From: Companilactobacillus futsaii JCM 17355
GTDB taxonomy: Bacteria > Bacillota > Bacilli > Lactobacillales > Lactobacillaceae
Length of the DNA stretch: 64,000 bases
Reading direction: 5' to 3'
Assembly (NCBI RefSeq): GCF_001435505.1
Contig: NZ_AZDO01000130.1
Span: 1-64,000, forward strand
Both the position numbers and the translations under genes were made by a program. The notes below the pieces were generated by a model. It was given only the letters and a program-made list of their open reading frames with translations. It had not been told where the DNA came from and searched no databases. This document shows positions 46,563-55,932 of the stretch, one piece after another; the stretch's first letter is position 1; each line of letters opens with the position of its first letter.

Positions 46563-48757
46563 GCAATCGCCTCTTTCCAATTACTTTTAGCCGCTTGTCC
46601 ATTAATTTGAACTGTTGCATCAGCGGTAGTAATTTTGAAAATATTTTGAGAACTTACAAATCCTAATAATTCAAAATCCCTTTGGACAAGATTTTCAAAA
46701 GCCATTTGATCTTTTGGTGCTACTGTTACTAAGAATCGTGATTGAGTTTCTGAGAACATTTGTTTTGAAGTTAACTTAGTTTCAATTTCAAAACCAAGAT
46801 CATTTCCAAAAGCTGATTCTGATAAGGCAACTGCCAAACCACCTTCTGAAAGGTCGTGACAACTCTTTAGCAAGCCTTGATTGATAGCTTGTCTGATTAA
46901 ATCCTGATGCAATTTTTCTTGATTTAAATCTAACGGTCTTAAATCACCCTTTAATTTTTTCATTTGTGCCATTTGAATTTCTGACCCATTGAAATCATCA
47001 GCTGTTTGACCTAATACATAAATTAAATCTTGACCGTGCTTGAAATCACTCGTAGTGACTTTCTTGAAATCATCGATCAAACCGACCATTCCTACCATTG
47101 GGCTAGGATAAATAGCAACTTCGTTATATTCGTTATAAAGCGATACATTTCCAGAAATGACAGGTGTATCAATAATTTCACAAGCGCTGGCAATTCCTTC
47201 AACGCTCTTATCCAATTCATAAAAGGCTTCTGGATCTTCTGGATTACCGTAATTTAAACAGTCAGTGATACCGATTGGTAAGCCACCACTGGCGACGATA
47301 TTTCTAGCTGCTTCCATAACAGCAATTTGTCCACCAACAAATGGATTTAAATAGACATATTTTGAATTGCTATCGTTAGTTACCGCGATGGCTTTTTTTG
47401 TACCGCGAATTCTAACCACGCCACTATCACTACCTGGACGTACCAAGGTATTGGCTTTAACTTGAGAGTCATAAGTTTGATAAAAATATTTTTTACTAGC
47501 GATATTCGGACGTTTCAACATATCTAACCAAGTTTCTTTCAATGAAGAAATCGTTGGTTCAAAGTGGAAATCTTTATCATCGATCATTCTTTGAGGTTGT
47601 TTTTCAATTCGATCATACTCAGGAACATCTTCAGTCAGACTGTCAACGGGAATATCAGTAACCAACTCATCGTGATGATAAATACGATATTGTTTATCGT
47701 TAGTAACTTCACCAATAACAACTGCATCTAATTCAAAATGTCTAAAGAAATTCAATACATCGTCGATGAATTCTGGTTTCACACATAAAACCATCCGTTC
47801 TTGCGATTCTGACAACATCATTTCATAAGCAGTCATACCAGTTTCTCGTTGTGGCACGCGATCTAGATTCAATTTCAAGCCAGATCCTGCCTTAGAAGCC
47901 ATTTCAGCAGTTGAAGAAACTAATCCAGCTGCACCCATATCTTGAATTCCTAAGATCCAATTAGAATGTTGTTCAATAATTTCAACACAAGCGTCCATTA
48001 AGAGTTTTTCAATAAAAGGATTACCTACTTGAACAGCTGAACGTTGCTTATTCTTAGTATCAGTAAATTCATCTGAAGCAAAAGTTGCCCCATGAATTCC
48101 ATCACGACCAGTCTTAGCACCGACATAAACGATCAAGTTTTTATCGCCACTAGCCGTACCGTGCTTGAAGTCAGTACTATTCAACAAACCAATACACATC
48201 GCATTAACTAATGGATTGTGTTCGTAACAATCTTCAAACGAGATTTCTCCACCGATAGTTGGCAAACCAATACAGTTTCCATAACCACCAATACCAGCGA
48301 CTACTTCATTAACTAAATGTTTAGTCTTGCCATCTTTTAATGGTCCAAATTTTAAACTATTCATCAAAGCAATTGGTTGAGCACCCATTGAGAAAATATC
48401 TCTGATGATTCCTCCAACACCAGTTGCGGCACCTTGATAAGGTTCAACTGCGGACGGATGATTGTGACTTTCAGCTTTAAAAACTACAGCTTGATTATCG
48501 CCAATATCCAAAATACCAGCATCTTCACCCGGACCCGCCAAAACGCGATCACTGTGATTAGGCATCTTACGAAGAACTTTTTTGGAATTTTTGTAAGAAC
48601 AATGTTCACTCCACATTACGGAATAAAGTCCCGCTTCTGTGTAGTTTGGTAGACGATGTAAAATCTTTTCACTGATCAAGTCATATTCTTCATCAGTCAA
48701 ACCCCATTGTTGATAAATCTTTTCAGTTTTAATTTGTTCTGCGGTAGGTTCAGTCAT
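46547..48757 (-). CDS. purL: Phosphoribosylformylglycinamidine synthase subunit PurL
   Basis: The small-form PurL (736 aa) that needs PurS and PurQ. Motifs include MWSEHCSYKNSK, VFKAESHNHPSAVEPYQGAATGVGG (central residues HNHPSAVEP), and DLSEGGLAVALSESAFG near the C-terminus. Its ATG overlaps the purQ stop in a TAATG junction, ensuring coupled synthesis of the complex. Confidence 0.97.
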   Translation of the reverse strand: MTEPTAEQIKTEKIYQQWGLTDEEYDLISEKILHRLPNYTEAGLYSVMWSEHCSYKNSKKVLRKMPNHSDRVLAGPGEDAGILDIGDNQAVVFKAESHNHPSAVEPYQGAATGVGGIIRDIFSMGAQPIALMNSLKFGPLKDGKTKHLVNEVVAGIGGYGNCIGLPTIGGEISFEDCYEHNPLVNAMCIGLLNSTDFKHGTASGDKNLIVYVGAKTGRDGIHGATFASDEFTDTKNKQRSAVQVGNPFIEKLLMDACVEIIEQHSNWILGIQDMGAAGLVSSTAEMASKAGSGLKLNLDRVPQRETGMTAYEMMLSESQERMVLCVKPEFIDDVLNFFRHFELDAVVIGEVTNDKQYRIYHHDELVTDIPVDSLTEDVPEYDRIEKQPQRMIDDKDFHFEPTISSLKETWLDMLKRPNIASKKYFYQTYDSQVKANTLVRPGSDSGVVRIRGTKKAIAVTNDSNSKYVYLNPFVGGQIAVMEAARNIVASGGLPIGITDCLNYGNPEDPEAFYELDKSVEGIASACEIIDTPVISGNVSLYNEYNEVAIYPSPMVGMVGLIDDFKKVTTSDFKHGQDLIYVLGQTADDFNGSEIQMAQMKKLKGDLRPLDLNQEKLHQDLIRQAINQGLLKSCHDLSEGGLAVALSESAFGNDLGFEIETKLTSKQMFSETQSRFLVTVAPKDQMAFENLVQRDFELLGFVSSQNIFKITTADATVQINGQAAKSNWKEAIACLMK

Positions 48758-49431
48758 TAGTCATTCACCTTTACTTCTGGATTGATTAACGATTGGAATA
48801 ATTTCAAACCATCATCAGAACCGAGAATTTCTTCAATTGCTCTTTCTGGATGAGGCATCATTCCCAATACATTCTTTTCTTTGTTGGCAATTCCAGCAAT
48901 TTGGTCCACACTGCCATTGATATTTTCTTTATATTTGAAAATGATTTGACGATTCTCTTTTAATTCCTGCAAAGTTGCTTCATCACAGTAATAACGTCCT
49001 TCACCATGGGCAACTGGCACTTTAATCACTTCTTTTGGTTGATAGTGACTTGTAAAAATGGTCTGATTGTTCTCGACTTCAAGGTCGACAGTTTCACAAA
49101 TAAAGCGACTCTTTTCATTTTGAATCAAAGCTCCTGGCAATAAACCTAATTCTGTCAGGATTTGAAAGCCATTACAGATTCCCAAAACAATTTTTCCTTC
49201 ATTGGCAAAGCGAATAATTTCTTTAACGATCGGCGCGTGTACAGCAATTGCTCCACTACGCAAATAGTCACCATATGAAAAACCACCTGGAATCAAAACG
49301 CCGTCAAATCCCTTCAATGACGTAGCCCGATAATCAACTAATTCGACTGCTTGTTTGATACCGTCACGGATTGCATAAAAGAGGTCCATGTCACAATTTG
49401 AACCAGGGAAATTCACTACTGCAAGTTTCAT
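48757..49431 (-). CDS. purQ: Phosphoribosylformylglycinamidine synthase subunit PurQ
   Basis: The class I glutamine amidotransferase subunit. [19 protein letters not shown] and [18 protein letters not shown] lead to the nucleophile Cys in [19 protein letters not shown]; the His-Glu pair is in MMPHPERA. At 224 aa it is full length. It starts directly after the purS stop. Confidence 0.97.
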   Translation of the reverse strand: MKLAVVNFPGSNCDMDLFYAIRDGIKQAVELVDYRATSLKGFDGVLIPGGFSYGDYLRSGAIAVHAPIVKEIIRFANEGKIVLGICNGFQILTELGLLPGALIQNEKSRFICETVDLEVENNQTIFTSHYQPKEVIKVPVAHGEGRYYCDEATLQELKENRQIIFKYKENINGSVDQIAGIANKEKNVLGMMPHPERAIEEILGSDDGLKLFQSLINPEVKVND

Positions 49432-49680
49432 TTATTCAGCCTCCGTAATTTCATAACGATAAGTTTCAATATTAGGATTTGCTAAAAGGTCATCACAGAT
49501 TTTATCGACGTCATTTTCCAATTCTTGATAGTCACTGGCAAATTTCAATTCAAAATACTTCCCCATGTGAACGTCAGAAATTTTGTCATAACCCATCGTA
49601 TTGATAGCTGACTTGATTGCCTCTCCTTGAGCATCTAGAACGGAATCTTTCAAAGTAACGTAAACTTTAACTAATTTCAT
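49432..49680 (-). CDS. purS: Phosphoribosylformylglycinamidine synthase subunit PurS
   Basis: The small structural subunit that joins PurL and PurQ. MKLVKVYVTLKDSVLDAQGE, AINTMGYDKISDVHMGKYFEL and a C-terminal strand ending YEITEAE match PurS. ATG 49680 (82 aa) follows AGGAGAG; the longer frame to 49734 lies in purC and is rejected. Confidence 0.96.
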   Translation of the reverse strand: MKLVKVYVTLKDSVLDAQGEAIKSAINTMGYDKISDVHMGKYFELKFASDYQELENDVDKICDDLLANPNIETYRYEITEAE

Positions 49681-49690
49681 GGTTTCTCTC

Positions 49691-50398
49691 CTATTTATCT
49701 TGTAGTCGTTGCAAGACATCATGGTATGTTTCAACTAAATCACCTTCGTGCTTACGAAAGACATCTTTATCCATTGAGTGGTGACTAGTCTTGTCCCAAA
49801 GACGGCAATTATCTGGTGAAAATTCATCCACTAAAATAATTTGACCATTGTATTTACCGAATTCGAGTTTGAAATCTACTAAATCAAAGTTTGCTTTAGC
49901 AAAGAAAGGAATTAATAACTGATTAATTTTTAGAGCTTGTTCTTTGATTTCTTCAATTTCATCTTTATCAGCAATTTTTAAGGCGTGAATTTGTGATTCG
50001 TTGATAAATGGATCATCTAAAGCGTCGCTCTTGTAATAAAATTCAATAATTGGAGTTGATAATTTTTGACCTTCTTCAATTTGGAATTTTTTTACTAGTG
50101 ATCCAGAAGTAATATTTCTTAAAACTACTTCTAGTGGGAAAACATTGGTTTTTTTAACAAGTTGTTCGTGATCTGAAAGATTTTTGACTAAATGAGTTTT
50201 AATACCATTTTTAATTAAGTAGTCAAAAACCAACATTGAAATTTGACAGTTTAAAACTCCTTTACCTGGCAAAATTTCTTTTTTCTTACCATTAAAAGCT
50301 GTTGCTTGGTCTTTATAGACCATCAAAACTTCATCCTCATTTTCAGCTTGATACACGTTCTTAGCTTTTCCTTCATAAAGTAACTTTTCGTCTGTCAT
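49691..50398 (-). CDS. purC: SAICAR synthetase
   Basis: It joins CAIR and aspartate. LLYEGKAKNVYQAENEDEV, MVYKDQATAFNGKKKE and VLVDEFSPDNCRLWD (residues near 190-205) are PurC motifs. ATG 50398 gives 235 aa; the purK stop is only 3 bases upstream and a GGGA site lies inside purK. Confidence 0.97.
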   Translation of the reverse strand: MTDEKLLYEGKAKNVYQAENEDEVLMVYKDQATAFNGKKKEILPGKGVLNCQISMLVFDYLIKNGIKTHLVKNLSDHEQLVKKTNVFPLEVVLRNITSGSLVKKFQIEEGQKLSTPIIEFYYKSDALDDPFINESQIHALKIADKDEIEEIKEQALKINQLLIPFFAKANFDLVDFKLEFGKYNGQIILVDEFSPDNCRLWDKTSHHSMDKDVFRKHEGDLVETYHDVLQRLQDK

Positions 50399-50400
50399 TT

Positions 50401-51531
50401 TTACACGTCCCAAATTGAATTATTTTCGATAGCTTGTTTAGTTTTTTCAAGATCATCGCTTAAAATCGTAATGTGACCCATCTTACGATTTTCTTTGATA
50501 GCATCTTTACCATAATCATGGAAATGCCATTCCGGATGTTGAACTAATTCCTTTTTAGCAGCTTCAAGATGTTGACCCAAAAGATTGACCATAGCTGCAG
50601 GTTTTAGCAATTCAATCTTTGGCATGGCTAAATTACAAACACCGCGGATATGAGCATCAAATTGAGAAATATTGCAGGCCTCAATTGTTAAATGACCGGA
50701 ATTATGAGGTCTTGGCGCAATTTCATTAACAAACACTTCATCTTTAGTAGAAATAAAGAATTCGATACACATCGTTCCTACTAACTCGAGTTTCTCAGCT
50801 AAAGTTTCAGCAACTTGATAAATGTGTTGAGCACTCTTCTTACTGATTTGAGCTGGACAGGTACTCAAATGCAAGATGTTATGACGATGAACATTTTCGA
50901 TGATTGGAAAAATTGACTTCTCACCGTTACTATTAGCAGAAACGACAACCGAAACTTCTTTTTCTAAATCAATTTTCTTTTCTAGCATACAAGGCCCTTG
51001 CATCAATAAATGTTCAATATCAGCAAAGCAAACATCTTCGGGATCTGTAATCAAAATTTGACCTTTACCGTCATAACCACCGCGGATTGTTTTCAAAATC
51101 ACTGGTGCGCCTAATTTTTCAACACCACGATGATATTCAAAGATATTTTCAATCACAACGTGTGGTACAGTTGCAAATCCGTTGGCATCGATAAAATCTT
51201 TCTCAGAAATTCGATTTTGAGTGACCTTTAACGCTTTAATACCTTGTGGTACTTGAGTGTATTTTTTTACTTCATTGATGGCTGAAGCGTCAACGTTTTC
51301 GAATTCATAAGTCAAGACGTCACATCTCTTAGCTAATTCAACTAATTGATCAACATCAGAATATTCAGCCACGATTTGATCATCAGAGACTTGAGCAGCC
51401 GAACAATTTGGTTGTGGATCTAAAATAATTACTCTATAACCCATTTCCTTAGCACAAAAGGACATCATTTGACCTAATTGACCGCCACCGATAATACCAA
51501 TCGTTGAGCCTGGTAAAATTGTCTTATTCAA
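50401..51531 (-). CDS. purK: N5-carboxyaminoimidazole ribonucleotide synthase
   Basis: An ATP-grasp enzyme converting AIR and bicarbonate to N5-[19 protein letters not shown] at the N-terminus, [16 protein letters not shown] and [16 protein letters not shown] are clear. I use a TTG start at 51531 (377 codons with stop, about 376 aa, beginning M-NKTILPG); a GTG at 51543 is an alternative but lacks a good ribosome site. The start lies inside the end of purE. Confidence 0.93.
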   Translation of the reverse strand: MNKTILPGSTIGIIGGGQLGQMMSFCAKEMGYRVIILDPQPNCSAAQVSDDQIVAEYSDVDQLVELAKRCDVLTYEFENVDASAINEVKKYTQVPQGIKALKVTQNRISEKDFIDANGFATVPHVVIENIFEYHRGVEKLGAPVILKTIRGGYDGKGQILITDPEDVCFADIEHLLMQGPCMLEKKIDLEKEVSVVVSANSNGEKSIFPIIENVHRHNILHLSTCPAQISKKSAQHIYQVAETLAEKLELVGTMCIEFFISTKDEVFVNEIAPRPHNSGHLTIEACNISQFDAHIRGVCNLAMPKIELLKPAAMVNLLGQHLEAAKKELVQHPEWHFHDYGKDAIKENRKMGHITILSDDLEKTKQAIENNSIWDV

Positions 51532-52006
51532 GATCTTTCCCACTTTCTAGCGATTTGTCATGCATCGCTTGAACATATTTTGTTAATGATTCTTGATAAG
51601 TATTATTTTGTAATGCACAAATCTTTGTTGCTAAAATTGCTGCATTTTTAGCTCCAGCTTCACCAATTGAAACAGTTGCCACCGGAACTCCAGCTGGCAT
51701 TTGTACGATTGAAAGCAATGAGTCCATCCCTTTGAGATATCTCGATGGAACCGGCACCCCAATCACCGGTAAAATTGTTGATGATGCGATCATGCCAGGT
51801 AAATGAGCAGCTCCCCCTGCTCCGGCAATGATCACTTTGAAAGTATCCTTAGCACCTCTAGCAAAATCGAGCATTTCTTGAGGCGTGCGGTGCGCTGAAA
51901 TCACTTTGGCTTCATAGCTGACCCCAAGTTCTTGCAAAACATCAATTGTATTTTGCATAACTTTCAAGTCAGAAATAGAGCCCATAACTATCGCTACATC
52001 AGACAT
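51524..52006 (-). CDS. purE: N5-CAIR mutase (class I PurE)
   Basis: It converts N5-CAIR to [39 protein letters not shown] (catalytic His) and [15 protein letters not shown] are class I PurE motifs. ATG 52006 (160 aa) follows AAAGGTGG. It is the first gene of the purine operon; a promoter lies 35-63 bp upstream. Confidence 0.97.
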   Translation of the reverse strand: MSDVAIVMGSISDLKVMQNTIDVLQELGVSYEAKVISAHRTPQEMLDFARGAKDTFKVIIAGAGGAAHLPGMIASSTILPVIGVPVPSRYLKGMDSLLSIVQMPAGVPVATVSIGEAGAKNAAILATKICALQNNTYQESLTKYVQAMHDKSLESGKDLE

Positions 52007-52040
52007 TAAAAATTTCCACCTTTCTTGCTTTGGTATCCAA

Positions 52041-52069
52041 AGTTTATCAGGGTTTTCATTTTCTTTCAA
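52041..52069 (-). promoter_or_regulatory. Promoter of the purine operon
   Basis: On the minus strand TTGAAA (52069-52064), a 17-bp spacer and TAAACT (52046-52041), with TG before the -10 region. The leader would be short, about 25-30 nt, leaving no room for a purine riboswitch. Confidence 0.65.
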
Positions 52070-52155
52070 TGGAAAAAGCGTATTTTATGCAATATTTTTC
52101 TTTTATTATTCGTGTTTATCGTTTACATTTTGCTGATAATAATTGGATAAATATT

Positions 52156-52170
52156 TTTAGTTCGCATTTT
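52156..52170 (-). promoter_or_regulatory. PurBox-like sequence upstream of purE
   Basis: On the minus strand AAATGCGAACTAAA resembles the PurR PurBox AWWWCCGAACWWT with a mismatch at the second C. A weaker relative (AACACGAATAAT) lies near 52105-52117. Placement upstream of the promoter fits PurR control, but the similarity is limited. Confidence 0.35.
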
Positions 52171-52193
52171 ACTTATACTTTAATTTTTAGCAT

Positions 52194-52240
52194 AAAAAAA
52201 TAAGCGATACACATATAAAAATATGCATATCACTTATTTT
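52194..52240 (-). terminator. Terminator after yneF
   Basis: AAATAAG (52198-52204) pairs with CTTATTT (52233-52239), and inner arms GATA/TATC and ATAT/ATAT extend the stem. On the minus strand TTTTTTT follows. Confidence 0.7.
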
Positions 52241-52247
52241 GGTTTAA

Positions 52248-52469
52248 CTATTTGTTGTTCTTTTGTGAATTCTTCATAGTATTCATTAATTGATTAAGTT
52301 TCTTTTGTGAAGGCTTTTGTCCCATTTGAGCCATCATTTGCTTAATCATATCAGCACTGATTGGTGGATTATCTTGGAAATATTTCTTCATATACCATCT
52401 AGCAGCGAAGAAACCACCAACTAGGCCTACCAACAAAGCTAAAATACCAACGACTATTGTTGTTCCCAT
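52248..52469 (-). CDS. yneF: YneF-family membrane protein (UPF0154)
   Basis: A 73-aa protein with one N-terminal membrane helix (residues 3-24, VVGILALLVGLVGGFFAARW) and a conserved hydrophilic tail, YMKKYFQDNPPISADMIKQM followed by MGQKPSQKKLNQLM. This is the UPF0154/YneF signature. Its function is unknown. The gene lies near ynzC and lexA, as in Bacillus. Confidence 0.93.
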   Translation of the reverse strand: MGTTIVVGILALLVGLVGGFFAARWYMKKYFQDNPPISADMIKQMMAQMGQKPSQKKLNQLMNTMKNSQKNNK

Positions 52470-52530
52470 TTATGTTTCACCCTTTCCATATACTAATTAA
52501 TATTACAAAAAAAATTCAATAATTGAAAGC

Positions 52531-52773
52531 CTAATCGTCACGTAATCCTTTTTTACGTTGAATTTCTCTAACTTTTTCAGGAGTAACTTCATTTCCTTGC
52601 TTATCAAAGACACGTAACATCTCAATTTGTGATCTAAAACTAGCACGGAAATTCTTCAAGTATTCTTTTCTAAGTTCAGCTTGTTGATCTTCTTCTTCTT
52701 TAGTAATTGTGCCGGCTTTAGCTTTGTGCGCTAATTCATTAATTTTTTTAAGTAATTCGTCTTGTTCGTTCAT
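52531..52773 (-). CDS. ynzC: YnzC-family protein (DUF896)
   Basis: A small cytoplasmic helical-hairpin protein of 80 aa: INELAHKAKAGTITKEEEDQ, then LRKEYLKNFRASFRSQI. In Bacillus subtilis ynzC belongs to the LexA-controlled yneA-yneB-ynzC operon divergent from lexA; here it is directly divergent from lexA and yneA/yneB are absent. ATG 52773 has AGGGAG upstream; the longer frame to 52875 would read through the LexA box. Confidence 0.92.
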   Translation of the reverse strand: MNEQDELLKKINELAHKAKAGTITKEEEDQQAELRKEYLKNFRASFRSQIEMLRVFDKQGNEVTPEKVREIQRKKGLRDD

Positions 52774-52797
52774 TTTTCCAAATCTCCCTAATACAAT

Positions 52798-52811
52798 CGA
52801 ACACTTGTTTG
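52798..52811. promoter_or_regulatory. LexA (Cheo/DinR) box
   Basis: CGAACACTTGTTTG fits the Gram-positive LexA consensus CGAACRNRYGTTYG. A second imperfect palindrome, TGAACTTGTATTCA, overlaps at 52810-52823. Both cover the lexA -35 region and the upstream side of ynzC, so lexA is autoregulated and ynzC may be SOS controlled. Confidence 0.85.
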
Positions 52812-52837
52812 AACTTGTATTCAAATTTTGATACAAT
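52809..52837 (+). promoter_or_regulatory. lexA promoter
   Basis: TTGAAC (52809-52814), a 17-bp spacer and TACAAT (52832-52837), overlapped by the LexA box. Confidence 0.8.
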
Positions 52838-52868
52838 CTATTTAAGATATTAACAATGAGGTGTTCTA

Positions 52869-53492
52869 ATGTCAAAAGCTGAAGGCTCTAAACAGTCACA
52901 AATTTTACAATGCATTTACGATTACTTGGATGAACATGGATATCCGCCTACTGTTAGAGAGATCTGCGAAGCTGTAGATTTATCTTCAACATCAACGGTT
53001 CACGGTCATCTATCTCGTCTTGAAAAGAAAGGCTACATTCAACGTGACCCTACTAAACCACGTGCCATCGAATTAACGACCATTGGACTCAATTCAATCG
53101 GTATCAAATCTAAACAAATCCCGATTTTAGGTACTGTTGCTGCTGGTCAACCAATTACTGCTGAGAGAAATCCTGATGGTTATTTCCCAATCCCACCTGA
53201 TTTGAATCGCGAATCTGGTGAGTTATTCATGTTAGAGATTCATGGTGAAAGTATGATCAATGCTGGAATCTACGATGGCGATCACGTTATCGTTCATGAA
53301 CAAAACTTTGCTAATAACGGCGAGATCATTATTGCAATGACCGAAGACATTGAAGCTACTTGCAAGAGGTTTTATCAAGAAAATGGACATTACCGCCTAC
53401 AACCAGAAAATGATACGATGGACCCTATTATCCTAGATAATGTTGAGATTTTAGGAAAAGTCGTTGGACTTTATCGTTCACAAATTTTCTAA
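52869..53492 (+). CDS. lexA: SOS repressor LexA
   Basis: It represses DNA-damage genes and self-cleaves on RecA filaments. The winged HTH ([20 protein letters not shown], 25-43) is followed by cleavage site Ala92-Gly93 (VAAGQP) and the catalytic dyad Ser128 (GESMI) and Lys166 (TCKRF). At 207 aa it is complete. GAGGTG precedes the ATG. A clear terminator follows. Confidence 0.97.
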   Translation: MSKAEGSKQSQILQCIYDYLDEHGYPPTVREICEAVDLSSTSTVHGHLSRLEKKGYIQRDPTKPRAIELTTIGLNSIGIKSKQIPILGTVAAGQPITAERNPDGYFPIPPDLNRESGELFMLEIHGESMINAGIYDGDHVIVHEQNFANNGEIIIAMTEDIEATCKRFYQENGHYRLQPENDTMDPIILDNVEILGKVVGLYRSQIF

Positions 53493-53504
53493 AACTACTT
53501 ATTC

Positions 53505-53534
53505 AAAACCACTCAACCGATGAGTGGTTTTTTT
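53505..53534 (+). terminator. Terminator after lexA
   Basis: AAAACCACTCA (53505-53515) and TGAGTGGTTTT (53521-53531) form a perfect 11-bp stem with loop ACCGA and a T-run. It may also stop serA transcription from the other side less efficiently. Confidence 0.9.
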
Positions 53535-53546
53535 ATTGAGCAACTT

Positions 53547-54716
53547 TTATAGGTGTTTTATTAAACGTACTCGATAGATTTCAGGAACTTCATTTAGAGC
53601 ATTAATTAAATCTTCTGCATCATCTTGTTCCAAATCATTAACATCTACGATTGTATAGGCAACTTTATCTTTAGCTGCATTGGCCATATTTTCAATATTG
53701 ATTTGGCGATTAGCTAATTGTGTACTGATTTGTCCAACCATATTAGGAACATTTTGGTGAATTACGGTAATTCGAAAAGCTGTTTCAAAAGCTACTTGCA
53801 TGTTTGGTAAGTTGACACAGTTATTTGTATTACCATTTTGTAAATAATCCATGACTGTATTTGCACCTTGAATAGCTCCATTTGATTCAGCTTCTAAAGT
53901 TGAGCCCCCGATATGTGGCGTAATCGTAATTTGAGGATTTTCGGCAATAACTGGTTCACCAAAATCAGTACAATAATGATTTATTTTTTGATTACGAATA
54001 GCCTTAATAGCGGCTTTATTATTGACGATGCCAATTCTTGAATAATTAAATAAGACTACCCCATCCTTCATCTCATTGATTTCTGGCGTTCCAATCAAGC
54101 CAATTGTATCTTCATTTTTGGGTACGTGAACCGTGACAAAATCGGCACTCTTAACAGCTTTTTTTATTGTATCCACCCGTTTAACTTTATTATTGATTCT
54201 CCAAGCGGCATTAGCAGATAAATAAGGATCGTAGCCAATTACTTTCATTCCTAATCCTAACGCAGCATTGGCAACTAAAGAACCAACATGACCTAAGCCA
54301 ATCACTGCAATTTTTTTGCTAGCTAATTCTGTGCCGTTAAATTTGGTTTTATCTTTTTCAGTTCGTTGAGAGACATCAGCTTCTGTATGCTCATCTGAAT
54401 ATTGATGTGCTGCAAAGAGATTTCTTTTCGTAGCAATCATCAATGCCACGATCAATTCCTTAACCGCATTAGCATTACTACCAGGAGTATTAAAAACAGC
54501 AATTCCTTTTTGAGTAACGCGTTCTAACGGAATATTATTAACACCCGCACCCGCTCTAACGATTGTCTTTAAACTTTGTGGGAAATCAGCTTCCAACAAA
54601 TTCACTGATCTAATCAAATAAGCATCTGGATCGTCTGTCTTGTTAATTCCAAAATCATTTCTAAAAGTATCTAAGCCGCTTTGGGCAATTGCATTAAAAG
54701 TTTTTACATCATACAT
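53547..54716 (-). CDS. serA: D-3-phosphoglycerate dehydrogenase
   Basis: The first enzyme of serine biosynthesis. NAD-binding GLGHVGSLVA (140-149), catalytic Arg227 (NYSRIG), Glu254 (FGEPVI) and His268 (TPHIGGST) are all present. A C-terminal ACT domain (about 315-389) suggests feedback by serine. At 389 aa it is the short ACT-containing form. The ATG overlaps the serC stop by one base, so the pair is co-translated under the serC leader. Confidence 0.95.
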   Translation of the reverse strand: MYDVKTFNAIAQSGLDTFRNDFGINKTDDPDAYLIRSVNLLEADFPQSLKTIVRAGAGVNNIPLERVTQKGIAVFNTPGSNANAVKELIVALMIATKRNLFAAHQYSDEHTEADVSQRTEKDKTKFNGTELASKKIAVIGLGHVGSLVANAALGLGMKVIGYDPYLSANAAWRINNKVKRVDTIKKAVKSADFVTVHVPKNEDTIGLIGTPEINEMKDGVVLFNYSRIGIVNNKAAIKAIRNQKINHYCTDFGEPVIAENPQITITPHIGGSTLEAESNGAIQGANTVMDYLQNGNTNNCVNLPNMQVAFETAFRITVIHQNVPNMVGQISTQLANRQINIENMANAAKDKVAYTIVDVNDLEQDDAEDLINALNEVPEIYRVRLIKHL

Positions 54717-55801
54717 TAGTGTTTCCCCCGATAATCTTTTTCAAATTTATTTAAGAAATCAACTAGCTTTTCAACGCCACTATAAGGCATGGCATTGTAC
54801 AAACTAGCCCGCATTCCACCGACTGAACGATGACCTTTAATATTTAGTAAACCTACTTCACTAGCCTGTTGAATCAGTGCTTGATCTAAATCTTGGTTAC
54901 CTGTCACAAAAGGTACATTCGTTAAAGAACGGTCTTTTTTGGTAACAGGAGCAGTAAATAGTTTGGAACCGTCTAAGAAGTCGTACAATAAATCGGATTT
55001 TTTACGATTGCGGCGATCCATTTCTTCAACTCCACCTTGTTCTTTGATCCATTTCAAAACCAAACCAGCCACATAAATGGCAAAAACTGGTGGTGTATTG
55101 AACATTGAATTCTTTTTAGCAAAGAGTTCGTAATCAATCATGCTAGGAAGATTTTTAGCTTTGCCGAGCATTTCATCCTTAACCACGACGATAGTTAATC
55201 CGGCAATCCCAACATTTTTTTGAGCCCCCACCATCATCAGATCAAATTTAGAAAAATCATAATTTTGGGCTAAGAAGTTCGATGACAAATCGGCTACTAA
55301 GGGTGTAGTCTTCGTCTTTGGTAACGTATTGTAGGCAGTTCCTTCAATCGTATTATTAGTCGTAATGTGTAAGTAATCGTAAGTATTTTGTGGCAAATTT
55401 TTTAATACAGGCAATTGAGTGTAATGTAGATTTTTCGTTGAATCTAAGACATCTACTCCAATGCCCAAACGACTAGCCTCATCCCTAGCTCGATCAGCCC
55501 AATGACCGCTATCTAACAAAGCAATCTTTTTATGTTCAGTTGCCAAATTCAAAGGAGCTGCACTAAACTGTAAGGTACAACCTCCTTGGAAAAAGAGTAC
55601 GTGATAATTATCTGGTACTTGCAATAATTCTTTTAAATCTCGTTGTGCTTGATCGATAACTTTTTCAAACAAATTCGAACGATGAGATATTTCCATCACA
55701 CTCATTCCCGAATTATCAAAAGATGGCAAATCTTCCTTAACTTTTTTTATGACTTCAGTTGGCAAAACTGCTGGACCGGCTGAAAAATTATAAACTACCA
55801 T
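54716..55801 (-). CDS. serC: Phosphoserine aminotransferase
   Basis: The second step of serine synthesis, PLP-dependent. YNFSAGPAVLP at the N-terminus, ISHRSNLFEKV, FFQGGCTLQF and the PLP-binding Lys195 in GAQKNVG are diagnostic. ATG 55801 (361 aa) follows AAAGGAG by 9 bases; a GTG at 55810 is the alternative. It is first in serC-serA, with a 220-nt leader encoding a Ser-containing peptide and a terminator. No serB is seen nearby. Confidence 0.95.
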   Translation of the reverse strand: MVVYNFSAGPAVLPTEVIKKVKEDLPSFDNSGMSVMEISHRSNLFEKVIDQAQRDLKELLQVPDNYHVLFFQGGCTLQFSAAPLNLATEHKKIALLDSGHWADRARDEASRLGIGVDVLDSTKNLHYTQLPVLKNLPQNTYDYLHITTNNTIEGTAYNTLPKTKTTPLVADLSSNFLAQNYDFSKFDLMMVGAQKNVGIAGLTIVVVKDEMLGKAKNLPSMIDYELFAKKNSMFNTPPVFAIYVAGLVLKWIKEQGGVEEMDRRNRKKSDLLYDFLDGSKLFTAPVTKKDRSLTNVPFVTGNQDLDQALIQQASEVGLLNIKGHRSVGGMRASLYNAMPYSGVEKLVDFLNKFEKDYRGKH

Positions 55802-55826
55802 GAATTCCACTCCTTTAAAAAATTAG

Positions 55827-55860
55827 AAAAAAAATCCCCACAGATAAAATCTCTGTGAGG
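55827..55860 (-). terminator. Leader terminator (attenuator) of serC-serA
   Basis: On the minus strand CCTCACAGA (55860-55852) pairs with TCTGTGGGG (55844-55836), loop GATTTTA, then eight T. It lies in the untranslated leader 26 bases before serC. The left arm can alternatively pair with an upstream copy of CTGTGGGG (55892-55885), which would prevent the terminator. Confidence 0.85.
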
Positions 55861-55892
55861 AAACTAATTGACTTGATTTATTAACCCCACAG
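55853..55892 (-). promoter_or_regulatory. Antiterminator hairpin of the serC leader
   Basis: CTGTGGGG (55892-55885) is an exact copy of the terminator's right arm and pairs equally well with CCTCACAG (55860-55853), with a 24-base loop. Upstream AACCTCA (55920-55914) can in turn pair with this segment, so at least three alternative states exist. Confidence 0.7.
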
Positions 55893-55932
55893 TTATGAAT
55901 TTAACTTCATACATGAGGTTTAGTTAATAAGC

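Noticed and set aside
49681-49734. Longer purS start at 49734
   Set aside because: It would place 18 codons inside purC and skip the good AGGAGAG site before ATG 49680.
52007-52247. Purine (guanine) riboswitch before purE
   Set aside because: The conserved riboswitch core is absent and the predicted promoter leaves too short a leader.
55865-55914. A second short frame in the serC leader (MYEVKFITVGLINQVN)
   Set aside because: It has no ribosome site, and its sequence is fully explained as pairing segments of the attenuator.
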